A stretch of DNA of 64,000 nt, from assembly GCF_947507565.1 (NCBI RefSeq), contig NC_089194.1, positions 1,488,001 to 1,552,000 of the forward strand. Reading direction: 5' to 3'. Positions 32,545-41,774 of the stretch are shown piece after piece; positions within the stretch are counted from its first letter, which is position 1, and each line of letters opens with the position of its first letter. A program made the position numbers and the translations under genes. Source of the DNA: Oscarella lobularis (lineage: Eukaryota; Porifera; Homoscleromorpha; Homosclerophorida; Oscarellidae). The notes below the pieces were generated by a model, which saw nothing but the letters and a program-made list of their open reading frames with translations, was not told the DNA's origin and ran no database searches.

Positions 32545-34226
32545 ATGATACGTCGGTTGAAAAGACGTCTGAGCCGTTCGACAAGCAGCCCGGACCGATC
32601 GGGTCCTCACAACTGGGACAGTGACGCGTCGAGCGTCTTGTCGACCGCGGGAATGAACTTCGCTGTAAAGGTAAATCGACGCATTCGATGCAACTTCGAC
32701 GCAGTCACGCAGTACAGCACACTTTTACAATAGTACAACTGCGCCACAGGAGTCTTACAGCTCGTTGTAAACGCCCCCCATTAGCAGCCTAACGACCCTG
32801 CTAACGACCCATAGCGAATAGCGTTTTTTCCCCTTAGTATTTGGGTTCTTCCGAAGTGGAGCGGGCACGCGGTATCGAAGTGTGCGAATCCGTCGTGGCA
32901 TCTTTCCACCCGCCCGTACGTAAACGCGCCGGCATTTGCCGTAACGCAACAGCATATGTTTTTCTTTTGCTAGACGTCGAAGGGAAAGAAGAAAATGATT
33001 TTAAATGTCTCTTTAGATGGCATACGCGTTCTCGAAAGCCCATCTAGGGTAGGCTTTAGTTTACATGTACATGAGTAGGACGCTAAGCCTATTTTTATTG
33101 CAGGCTATGGTTTTCGATCAGCCAATAGAAAAAATCGCCTTCTGTGCCCCGGATCGTTTCTACGATCGCTGCTTTTCGTACATTGCGCGCGATGCGGCTG
33201 CGCAAAAATGGGTTTGCCACAGTTTTGTTACAATTCTTCCCGTAACGGTGCGTGGGTGGGCACGCGCGCGCTAAAATCAGCTGAATTTTTTGAATTTTTA
33301 GGGCGAACGAATAAGTCATGCTGTGGGCGCCGCTTTCACTCAATGTCTCCAACGGAAACAACGTCAAGATCGATTGCGTCAGCTTCAGAATCAAGTTGCA
33401 AGCACCTCTCGAGTAATTTTTGTTTAGCCAATCAGAGACATGGTCACGTGTTTGTTATTAGGAAAAGTCGGCAAGTCCTCCGGAACGATCTAGTGCAGCT
33501 CCCAGCTCAAAGTCGTCTCTTCAGGTGAGTTTCTTCTTTTGAATTTAATTAGATTATGAATTCTATATCAAGGCTTCAATTCCCACTCAGCAGCTTCAGG
33601 ATCTCTATGCTACAGTTCACAAGCCATCAAAAGTGCCTCCAATCAACGAACACAACCCAGATCAAGAGCCAAATCTCCTTCTAAATCCATCAGCGGCAAT
33701 TCCTCCATCCCTATACGGGCCCCAACAACCCTCCATGAATGCCGCACGTGAAGAACCGCCACGTGACCCGTGGGAAGCGCTCCGGGATCCGTCCACCGCA
33801 AGCGCAACGACAGCGGCCGCGGCACCAGCTCCGGTTCTGGCCGATCCATGGTCAGTGCAGCCTCCCCCACAGCAAAAACGTCCTCAAAGACGTGATTCCG
33901 CCGCAGATCAGTGGCTCAATCGCGCCGTACGCCATGCAGCAAGCGTCTCCCCGGCCATGACTCCGACCGAAGCGCCTGGGGCCGGGGCGGCACGCGATCC
34001 CTTTATGCCTATTCCAGTCCAAAACGATTCATTCCAAACTCGCGATCCCTTTACTCCTATTTCTAGCGCGACAGTGGCGCCGGCTAGGTCGTATCCACCT
34101 CCGCCGTCTCCGCCAAATACGGGAGCCTCTCCATGGTTACCGCAAGGCGCAGGTCAACACGTGACCCATGATCACGACGAGTGGGCCAGCCTCGCCAATC
34201 GGCACGACGAGATGACTTTCATGTAG
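32545..34226 (+). CDS. NUMB: Numb, PTB-domain endocytic adaptor and Notch regulator
   Basis: Seven exons give 416 residues: 32545-32670, 32838-32915, 32974-33048, 33104-33247, 33302-33412, 33462-33524 and 33573-34226. Every junction is phase 0. The PTB domain (about residues 20-190) carries the Numb signature FAVKYLGSSEVERARGIEVC, then KGKKKMILNVSLDGIRVLE, FCAPDRFYDRCFSYIARD, WVCHSF and GERISHAVGAAFTQCLQRKQ. The C-terminal half is Pro/Ala-rich and low in complexity. It carries DPW at about residues 264-266 and 290-292 and DPF at 341-343 and 357-359, the type of motif that binds the AP-2 alpha ear. Known Numb is an asymmetrically inherited adaptor that sends Notch into endocytosis. GULP/CED-6 was considered, but the FCAPDR...GERLSHAVG pattern is Numb-specific. 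Confidence 0.93.
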
Positions 34227-34930
34227 ACTTTTTTCCTTCTTATGTGATTTGGACCGTATTTTTGCAATGCGCACCTAAACCTTTATATCTTGGTTCGTCA
34301 TTTTTTCTCCATTTTTGCCACATTGACAACTGGTCACGTGCTGAACCATTGTAGTCTGGTCCAATATGGCGGCTTGCTACTTTCCTAAAGGCCGTGATTC
34401 AGGAAACCTCGTTGGCTCTTCGTTCAGGCTTTTCTCCTGGCCAGACCTAAATTTGATTATTCAACGCAATAACGCTGATATTCGTCTGGCGTCGAAGTGA
34501 TTTAATAGTAGATAACCGCATTCCGCGTGGCAGCCACAACTCAGTCTGTCCGGCTTCTCTTACACGTGGCAAGTGAGGATCTTTTATTCATGCAACTACA
34601 GCGGGGGGAAAAAAACGGAGAAAAAAGCTAACAATGCAAGAGTCCGTGCCAAACTAAATTAATCTATCTTCCTGAAACGTAATCTAGAGCAAATATGACA
34701 GTATCGACATTCTAGACATATTTGAACAGTGGCAGAGGGGCAAGGGGTCTTCTAAAGCGGACATTTGTTATAGTCTTCTGTTACGATGCCGGAATCCCCG
34801 TTGGTGCTTTTCACTGTATTTCCATCCACTTTCGCTGACAAATCCGTCAGTTTCACGTGAGATTTTTCCATATCCGGGATGTCTTCTTCAATATTTTCTC
34901 TATCACGAAAACTTCATAAAAATGCCATAA
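34227..34930. other. Convergent intergenic region between NUMB and the first FN3 gene
   Basis: This should contain the 3' UTRs of both genes. The part from about 34580 on is repeated at about 37680 (attcatgc, cagcggg, aaaaacggag). No gene was recognised. Confidence 0.6.
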
Positions 34931-35983
34931 CTACGTTTCGCGATTATCGACGTCGTACTTTCCCGCTCTGAACGCCGGCCGAAGCACGAGGATGTAGAAG
35001 GCAATGAATATTCCAATCAGAACAACGGGAATAATAATAGCGCAGCACATAATAATAACAAGCGACGAATCGTCGCCCGAAACATCTGTAATGAAGAATT
35101 AAAATGCTTTTTATGGCGGCACAAGAAAATTTACCCTCCTGCACCACCGGAATTTCCTCGCTGTAAACGCCTTCCAGCCACGTAACGGCGGCAACTCTCA
35201 CGAAAAACCTATCGTTCGTAACATTTGGCAGGTGGATAACAGCTGAAAGTTCGTTTTTTCTGGTCGAATGAGTGATATCGACTTTATTGATGCTGTCCCG
35301 TATTCGAATCTTGTAGCCGGTCAGAGTGCCCTGAAGAGAATCCGACGGCGGCGGCGACCATGACACCTTCACTGAATCGCTGCCCGCTCTTTCCGCTTTG
35401 ACGTTTCGAGGTGGTTCGAGTGGCGCTGCGCACCGGAGGGAAAACGCGAATAAGAAAACGAAACAATGCATGCCCTTCTTCGCCTTACTTCCTTCGCCCG
35501 TCGTTATGTTCGCTATTGCTGGCAATCCTTCATCGCCATTTTTGTCGACAGCGGAAAGTATGAAAAAGTAGCGAGTGTGGAATCCTTCGGGGGGGGGGGG
35601 GGGGGGGGGGGAGAGGAAAAAACTATAAGACCTCCTCGGATTAGCTACGCGTTGTGGACTTACTGAGACCCTCGACTTGGTATACGGTTTCGTTGCCATT
35701 CACTGTCGTTGTCTTCTCCGAGTCCAGCGAATCGGCGGGATAATAGCGAAGCCGATATTCCTTCACGAGAGCGATCTCCTCTTCCGATGCAATCCATCCG
35801 AGGTTGACCTGGTTCCCAATAAACGTACCCAACTTCGCTTCAAGAAGATGCGGTTTAGGTAGTGGAGCGCCTTGAACAAAGCACGCGTGAGACCCCTTCT
35901 TAGTTGTCCTGTTCAGTTCCGGGCTTACCTTCGCCGAAGCGAACGAGAAGAAGGGAGACGATAACGACGAGCGTTTCGCGCAT
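34931..35983 (-). CDS. Two-FN3-domain single-pass membrane protein, copy a
   Basis: Five exons (35983-35929, 35870-35664, 35584-35489, 35425-35135, 35085-34931) give 267 residues in continuous phase. The start MRETLVVIVSLLLVRFGE is a signal peptide. FN3 module 1 begins PLPKPHLLEAKLGTFIGNQV and includes YRLRYYPADS and RYFFILSAVDKNGDEG. FN3 module 2 begins PLEPPRNVKAERAGSDSVKV and includes SWSPPPSD, YKIRIRDS and FFVRVAAV. A membrane span then reads LVIIMCCAIIIPVVLIGIFI, followed by a short tail RPAFRAGKYDVDNRET. It resembles a minimal cell-surface adhesion or cytokine-receptor-like protein; no specific orthologue was recognised. It is tandemly duplicated at 37827-38903. Confidence 0.82.
35589..35611 (+). 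repeat. G23 homopolymer at a splice acceptor
   Basis: A run of 23 G on the plus strand is a C23 run on the transcribed strand, separated from the exon-3 acceptor of FN3 gene a by only four bases. The paralogous intron at 38515-38525 has only about six. It acts as, or replaces, the polypyrimidine tract. The exact length may be affected by sequencing or assembly. Confidence 0.85.
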
Positions 35984-37465
35984 TTTGTGTACCGTAGTCG
36001 CGCCCGGGTGCTAAGGAAATAGACTGCGATCGAAGCCTGAACGAGTATTTTAATTCGGTCCTTTGCGTCACGCGGCGAAGCGATTCTAATCAAATCGATC
36101 ACAAATCGTTTTAGAGTCGAAGAAGCGGACGAGAGGAAAGCGCATTCTACCACCAAAACCGGCATGTTCCAGTTCCTAGCGGCCGCTTTCTTTCATCGGG
36201 CGCGAATGTATGGGTGCGAAAATAGAACGACATTATCATGCGAAACCTCGCCGAATTGCGACTACACTCCGCTCGTTAGGGCCATTTCGCCTCTAGGCGT
36301 TCGCGGGCTCCTTGCATTTACCAGACGAAATCTGCAGCCCATTAGAACGGAGTCCGCTTTAGACGTTTCGCGTGCGTGCGGGGGAAGCGCGAAGACGAGA
36401 AAAAGGCGTCTAGTTGCGTCTAGTCGCGCAAAGGGACGCGGTGTTCTTTTATATGCGCGTGGCCTTCAAATGTATGGATCGTTTTGGACGGAGGGGGGGG
36501 CGCGAACCAATTTGCCTGCGTAGGCAAACGAAACGCTTTAGGCCCGTTTCTCATCATAGTTAGGAGGCATTCTTCGACTCGATGATGCGTCTATTATCAT
36601 GAGGAGAACGAGGGGCGCGGCGGGGCCGCCTACGCGCGCACCCCCAACGCGTGTTCGTCTCGATTTCTCTCGCGGATTTCTTCCGTTGGAAGTACGCGCG
36701 AAATTCGATTATGGTCCTCTCTCTCCCTCGAATAATGCGATTGACTTCACACTATCGCGGTGCGAGCGAGGGAATGCGCGACGACCGCCGCCTAGAAGCG
36801 GCGGGCCTTTACATGTGAAACCCCGAAGCGGAAACAGAAAGGCTCGCACGCGAAGCTTGCCGAAAGAGCAAAGCAAACTCGAACTCATATCCGAAGGAAA
36901 CAAACGATGACAAAGGCGACAGTCGGATAAGCCTTCGTCGTGATCACGATTAGCCTTAGGGTGTACCGCGGTAGTGGAATGTGCCGGGAACGCGCCTCGA
37001 GACTGATGTGCCTTTCTCTTACCTTGATCGCGCTATTGGCGTAGATCGTACGTACTTCGCTGTCCTTCACCGCCGATAGACGCGACGACGATGTGGCAGG
37101 AGACAAAATGGTCAACCGCAGTCTCGTTGAAGACAACAACGCGCACTTCCGCTTCAGGATAATTAATTACGTAGAGCGCGTGCTCGAATCCGGGCGCTAT
37201 CTTTCGTCACAGCAACCGTCGTCATAACCACCATCGTCATAACTACCGTCGTCATAGCTACCAATACCTTATCAGACGAAGGAAAAATTACTCTGTCTGG
37301 ACTATTTTAGGCTATATGATCATCGTCATAGATAACCGTTATGCCAGCCGTTGTCATACCTGTTGCTCGTTTCCACACTACTGCACTGCTATTAGTCTTA
37401 TAGGAGACCCACTATTTGGGCAGTATCAAATCAAATACAGTGCTAATCTTAAATAGGCGCCTTCG
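35984..37465. other. Intergenic region upstream of FN3 gene a
   Basis: This GC-rich 1.5-kb stretch contains the presumed promoter of FN3 gene a, short open frames without recognisable domains, and from about 37200 GTCGTCATA-type short repeats (CGTCATAACTACC) also found near 39450. I see no supported gene. Confidence 0.5.
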
Positions 37466-37555
37466 TCAGTTCTCTCCGCTCTTCGCCATATTTTTAAACG
37501 CGAGCATTCCTAACTGGCTATAAGACGCCTCAGCCAGAGCCTTACTTCCCAAGCA
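37466..37555 (-). pseudogene. Duplicated 3' end fragment of CSGALNACT
   Basis: The minus strand encodes GSKALAEASYSQLGMLAFKN followed by MAKSGEN and a stop. This matches the last 29 or so residues of the intact gene at 39741-41300 with H to Y at one position. Similarity ends at about 37555, where the intact gene would continue upstream. It is a gene-tail remnant left by the tandem duplication and cannot be expressed as an enzyme. Confidence 0.9.
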
Positions 37556-37826
37556 AGCAAGTCTGGTTATCGTGCCGACCATTACCAAAGCCTATCAGAA
37601 CAAGTATTATTCTCTTTAGGCTGTGATTATTCCACTTTATTCAAAAGAACATCTGCTGCTCGCTACACTAGTCTTTTTTTATTCATGCTACCACAGCGGG
37701 ACAAAAACGGAGAACATGAAACATCAAAACTGAGGCCGCTATATAATCATGTCTCGCTATTCATGATACACGTCGTACTTCAGAGTCTCAGCGCCGGTCG
37801 AAGCGCGAGGACATAGAAGGCAATGG

Positions 37827-38903
37827 TTAATCAGTCAAAACGACGGGGATAATAACAGCGAAGCACATAATAACAAGCGACGAACTAAGGGACGAACTAA
37901 GCGACGGACTAAGGGACGAACTAAGCGACGGACTAGGCGACGGACTAGGCGACGGACTAGGCGACGGACTAGGCGACGGAGCATCGCTCCCATCTGTAAT
38001 AAAGAACTAAATTCTTTTTTTATGGCGGCACAAGAAAATTTACCCTCCTGCACCACCGGAATTTCCTCGCTGTAAATGCCTTCCAGCCCCGTAACGGCGG
38101 CAACTCTCACGAAAAACCTATCGTTCGTAACATTTGGCAGGTGAATAACAGCTGAAAGTTCGTTCCTTTTGGTCAAATGAATGATATCGACTTTGTTGAT
38201 GCGGTCCCGCACTCGAATCTTGTAGCCGGTCAGAATGCCCTGAAGAGAATCCGACGGCGGCGGCGACCACGACACCTTTAGTGCGTCGCTGCTCGCCCAT
38301 TCCACTGTGACGTTTCGCGGTGGTTCGAGTGGCGCTGCGCGGAAAAACGCGAATAAGAAAACGAAACAATTAATTAATGCATGCATGCATGCGTGCCCTT
38401 CTTAATCCTTCTTCTTACTTCCTTCACCCGTCGTTATGTTCGTTATTGCTGGCAATCCTTCATCGCCATTTTTGTCGACAGCGGAAAGTATGAAAAAGTA
38501 GCGAGTGTAGAATCCTTCGGGGGGAGAGGAAAAACTATAAGACCTCCTCGGATTAGCTACGCGTTGTGGACTTACTGAGACCCTCGACTTGGTGTACGGT
38601 TTCGTTGCCATTCACTGTCGTTGTCTTCTCCGAGTCCAGCGAATCGGCGGGATAATAGCGAAGCCGATATTCCTTCACGCGAGCGCGCTCCGGTTCCGAT
38701 GCAATCCATCCGAGGTAGACCTGGTTCCCAATAAACGTACCCAACTTCGCTTCAAGAAGACGCGGTTTAGGTAGTGGAGCACCTTGAACAAAGTACGCGT
38801 GAGACCCCTTCTTAGTTAGTTAATTGTCCTGTTCAGTTCCGGGCTTACCTTCGCCGAAGCGAACGAGAAGAAGGGAGACGATAACGACGAGCCTTTCGCG
38901 CAT
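37827..38903 (-). CDS. Two-FN3-domain protein, copy b, with broken membrane anchor
   Basis: Exons 38903-38849, 38782-38576, 38514-38419, 38334-38044 and 37993-37827 keep phase and give 271 residues. The signal peptide and both FN3 modules match copy a closely (for example PLEPPRNVTVEWASSDALKV). Two changes hit the last exon. A 12-bp repeat adds a Ser/Pro stretch before the membrane. A one-base loss within the span, relative to copy a, makes the frame stop at VVLTD, about eleven residues into the hydrophobic segment. The downstream DNA still resembles the lost tail. It may be a young pseudogene, or a protein whose anchor is now secreted or tail-truncated. Confidence 0.72.
37886..37982 (-). repeat. 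12-bp coding minisatellite (PSPS) in FN3 gene b
   Basis: About eight units of CTAGTCCGTCGC and variants (CTTAGTTCGTCC) lie between FN3 module 2 and the membrane segment. They encode repeated Pro-Ser and Leu-Ser. Copy a has no such expansion at the matching place. Confidence 0.88.
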
Positions 38904-39740
38904 TTTGTGTACTGTAACAGTGTCAAAATGATTTGGGATTAGAATCGGGATTCGGGTCGGGATTCAGTGGGATTAGGAATCGGTGTTGACGCGTAGCAGC
39001 GTTGTAGCAGAGATAGAGAAGGAGACCAAGGAACCGATCTGTTTCGATCGCTCTATTCCGAAGACCTCGGTCGAATAGAAGTGGCTTTTGGGAAAGAGTA
39101 AGCAGTCGAAACAGATCAGTTAATCGGATAGCTGTAGGACGTGCGAAACGGGTGCGAACGAATGATCTTAGTAGAGCCCATACGTCATAATAGGCGGAGT
39201 TACAGGTGTAAAAGGAGCGGTACCTTACCCTCCAAGGATCGGTAACATCCGGGGGAGAGAGGGTCTGGAACCGACGCGTGTTTTCACGAAAAAAGTGTCC
39301 GGGTGGTCGGACACTTTTTTTACCCGGACACGTACTTGTCTTTCTCTGATCGCTATTGGTGTAGATTGTACGTATGTCACCTTCCGCATCAGGATATACT
39401 TCAGGATATTAACTACGTAGAGCGCGTGCTCGATTTCGTCACAGCAACCACCCTCGTCATAACTACCGTCATCATAGCTACCTTGCAAGACCTCATGGCA
39501 AATTACTCTGTCTGGACTATTTTAGGCTATCGTCATAGGTAACCGTCATGCCAGCCGTTGTCATAGCTACCAAAGCCTCTGCAATCAGTCCATCATTTTA
39601 TTCAAAAGAACACCTGCTGCTCGTTTCCACACTACTGCACTATTAGTCTTATAGGAGACCCACTATTTGGGCAGTATCAAATCAAAAAATACAGTGCTAA
39701 TCTTCTCAAATTTTAAATAGGCGACAAAAAAAGTCCTTCG
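38904..39740. other. Intergenic region between FN3 gene b and CSGALNACT
   Basis: It contains GGGATT(A/C)-type short repeats at 38935-38980, a foldback at 39289-39320, and GTCATA repeats near 39450. No gene was recognised. Confidence 0.5.
39289..39320. repeat. Perfect inverted repeat, 13-bp arms
   Basis: Arm AAAAAAGTGTCCG (39289-39301) pairs with CGGACACTTTTTT (39308-39320) across a 6-base loop. A second overlapping pair, GTGTCCGGGT and ACCCGGACAC, extends to about 39331. It could be a hairpin terminator-like structure or the remnant of a small foldback element. Confidence 0.8.
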
Positions 39741-41300
39741 TCAGTTCTCTCCGCTCTTCGCCATATTTTTAAACGCGAGCATTCCTAACTGGCTATGAGA
39801 CGCCTCAGCCAGAGCCTTACTTCCCAAGCACATTTTATACTGTTCCTTTGACAACTTCGGATCGCAATACTTCTCGTGATACAAATGATACATGCCGCGA
39901 TCGGTGGACCGAATCACGACGATCCCACTCTTAACGTACTTCCGATACAACTTCACGTCCTCGCCGCCCCAACCCTCAATCGACTTATCGAATCCCTTTA
40001 CGCTAATAAAGTCCGAACGATACTGACACGTCATGCCGAACCCAAAGTCCCGCCAGAACCCCGTATCGCGTCGCATAATCAATTGATCGCGCGGACGCGG
40101 CATTCTCTTATCGGCGTAAACGATACCCGGATTATATAAACTAAATACCATGGGATAATAGACTTTTTTCCCCGGTGACGCGTTGAGACGACAACGATCG
40201 AGAAAACCGACGTCGAACCAGATGTCGACGTCACAGAAGAACATGAGCACGTCATTCTGTTCCCACTTCTCGGCGCCCTCCGCTAGACCGCGCCCACGCG
40301 AAAAAGGTCCGTCGAGCGTGAGAAATTTATAGTTTCGAAAGTGATTCGATTTCGACGTCGTCTCGAGAATCGACTTGACTTCGTCGCGTCCGTCGACGCC
40401 GAAATAGACGATCGTCAAGAAGACGCGCTTGTCCTGACGTACGCACATTTCGGCGAAGACTTCCATGAAAACGCGAAATTTGTCGACGCGACCCTGGAGG
40501 GGCATGATCAGATTGATCCACTCGCGACTCTTGTCCAACGTTTCGATGTCGTGTATCTTGTGTACGGGAGCGTAGGGACGAAAGAGTTGAACGCGTCGAT
40601 AGACTTGACGTTGGGGCGTCGTGAAGAAGAGTTCGTATTGGGTGCCTAGCGTTCGATCGGCGCGCGCGTAACCGTCGAGGAGATCGTCGCGCGTTACCGG
40701 GCGACCGACGTCCGGGTTTTCCGCGTTGAGAAGCTTTAGCGCGAGTGCGACGATTTCCCCGTGCTCCTTTTTGCGCTCGCCGAACGGGCGCTCTTCGGGA
40801 CGCTTCGCCAGGCCGTCTTCGAGATGATAGAGACGGTCTTTCGTGAACGATTCCCACGGTATGACTTCGTATTCGTTGCGCATTCGCGTCGCGGGACGCG
40901 CGTTATGGCGTAGGTCTTCTTCGGAGAGTATCGGCTCCGAATCCGCTCGCATCGGGTCGATCTCGTGGGAAACAATTGCGTTCTCCGTTTCGGTTTCGCC
41001 CGCTTGAAGTTTTCTAACGAGCGACGTCTTCAAATCGAGCTGTTCGGTCAGCTCGTGATTTTCGGCACGTAGTCGTTCCATTTCCTTTCGATGCTGTTCC
41101 TCGCGCGTTCTTAGCATAGTCATAAGATACTCGGCCCGATCGTCGCAGTCTAACGAGTCGATCACAGGCGTCGCGTCGTCGATCGGAGGACGGCCACGCC
41201 CTCTTCTGCTTTGATACGTACGATATCCGAGATGAAAGCTCGCGACGAAGGCGAGCGTTGCGAAGCCAATTTTGAGTAGGGTAGAATAGGAGAACTTCAT
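39741..41300 (-). CDS. CSGALNACT: Chondroitin sulfate N-acetylgalactosaminyltransferase
   Basis: A single uninterrupted frame of 519 residues begins at ATG 41300-41298. Known CSGALNACT enzymes add the first GalNAc to the GlcA-Gal-Gal-Xyl linker and so commit the chain to chondroitin. They sit in the Golgi as type II membrane proteins, and here residues about 6-26 (LLKIGFATLAFVASFHLGY) form the signal anchor. A coiled stem follows. The catalytic region has VLMFFCDVDIWFDVGFL with the DxD-type metal site, VYYPMVFSLYNP, and GWGGEDVKLYRKYV, as in the family. Length is close to the human enzymes (about 530-540). A frame extends 18 codons further upstream but without an ATG. Its 3' end is duplicated at 37466-37555. 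Confidence 0.95.
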   Translation of the reverse strand: MKFSYSTLLKIGFATLAFVASFHLGYRTYQSRRGRGRPPIDDATPVIDSLDCDDRAEYLMTMLRTREEQHRKEMERLRAENHELTEQLDLKTSLVRKLQAGETETENAIVSHEIDPMRADSEPILSEEDLRHNARPATRMRNEYEVIPWESFTKDRLYHLEDGLAKRPEERPFGERKKEHGEIVALALKLLNAENPDVGRPVTRDDLLDGYARADRTLGTQYELFFTTPQRQVYRRVQLFRPYAPVHKIHDIETLDKSREWINLIMPLQGRVDKFRVFMEVFAEMCVRQDKRVFLTIVYFGVDGRDEVKSILETTSKSNHFRNYKFLTLDGPFSRGRGLAEGAEKWEQNDVLMFFCDVDIWFDVGFLDRCRLNASPGKKVYYPMVFSLYNPGIVYADKRMPRPRDQLIMRRDTGFWRDFGFGMTCQYRSDFISVKGFDKSIEGWGGEDVKLYRKYVKSGIVVIRSTDRGMYHLYHEKYCDPKLSKEQYKMCLGSKALAEASHSQLGMLAFKNMAKSGEN

Positions 41301-41774
41301 TTCTGCTCTCGTTGCATTGCGATAACTGCACCTGTTTTTCTGCGTTGATTTCAAATCGTTCGTTGAGTGAGAAGGGCGGGGTCGGAATTTAGTTGTCCCC
41401 CCGCTTTCTGTGTTTTAGTAAGAATCTCTCTTTCGTGCTTGCCTGCTTGCCCCGTCTTCCACTGTTAGATAGGGAGAAACTAAATAGTGGGGTAGAAAAG
41501 TTCTTCTGGTCCGTGTTTTGTATGGGGCGTGGCGGAAGGAGGAAAATGCTTGTCTAAGGTTTCTTTACCGTAAAGCCGGTTCTCTTTCATATATGGCTCA
41601 CGTTGATGCTACGCTCCCGGTTCTGTGCAATATTGTCTCTTCGTTACAAATACGCGCTTTTCCAACTAATGGGCGTATCTATCATCAATCATATCGCCCA
41701 TGCTTACTATAAATTACCATATCACCAACACCAATCACTACGAAAACACTAAAACCAATATCCGCTATCACTTC
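41301..41774. other. Spacer between CENP-F and CSGALNACT
   Basis: 474 bp on the same strand of both genes; it should hold the CENP-F 3' UTR and the CSGALNACT promoter and 5' UTR. No further feature was recognised. Confidence 0.5.

Larger units (their letters stand above)
34580..37560. repeat. Segmental duplication carrying the FN3 gene, copy a
   Basis: The block holds the 3' flank, the complete FN3 gene a, its upstream region and the last bases of a CSGALNACT coding region. It is matched by 37676-39840. Upstream parts match patchily: about 37030-37560 corresponds to 39350-39836, while much of 36000-36900 has no counterpart in copy b. Confidence 0.8.
37676..39840. repeat. Segmental duplication carrying the FN3 gene, copy b
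   Basis: This is the counterpart of 34580-37560. It runs into the intact CSGALNACT gene, so it is probably the parental arrangement on that side. Confidence 0.8.

Noticed and set aside
34366-34500. ATG in an AATATGGCGGC context with a 44-codon frame
   Set aside because: Short, no domain, and located in the convergent 3' flank of NUMB; could be a promoter-like motif by chance.
36164-36910. Plus-strand frames upstream of FN3 gene a
   Set aside because: GC-rich and Arg-rich without domains, no splice continuation seen, and absent from the paralogous region before gene b.
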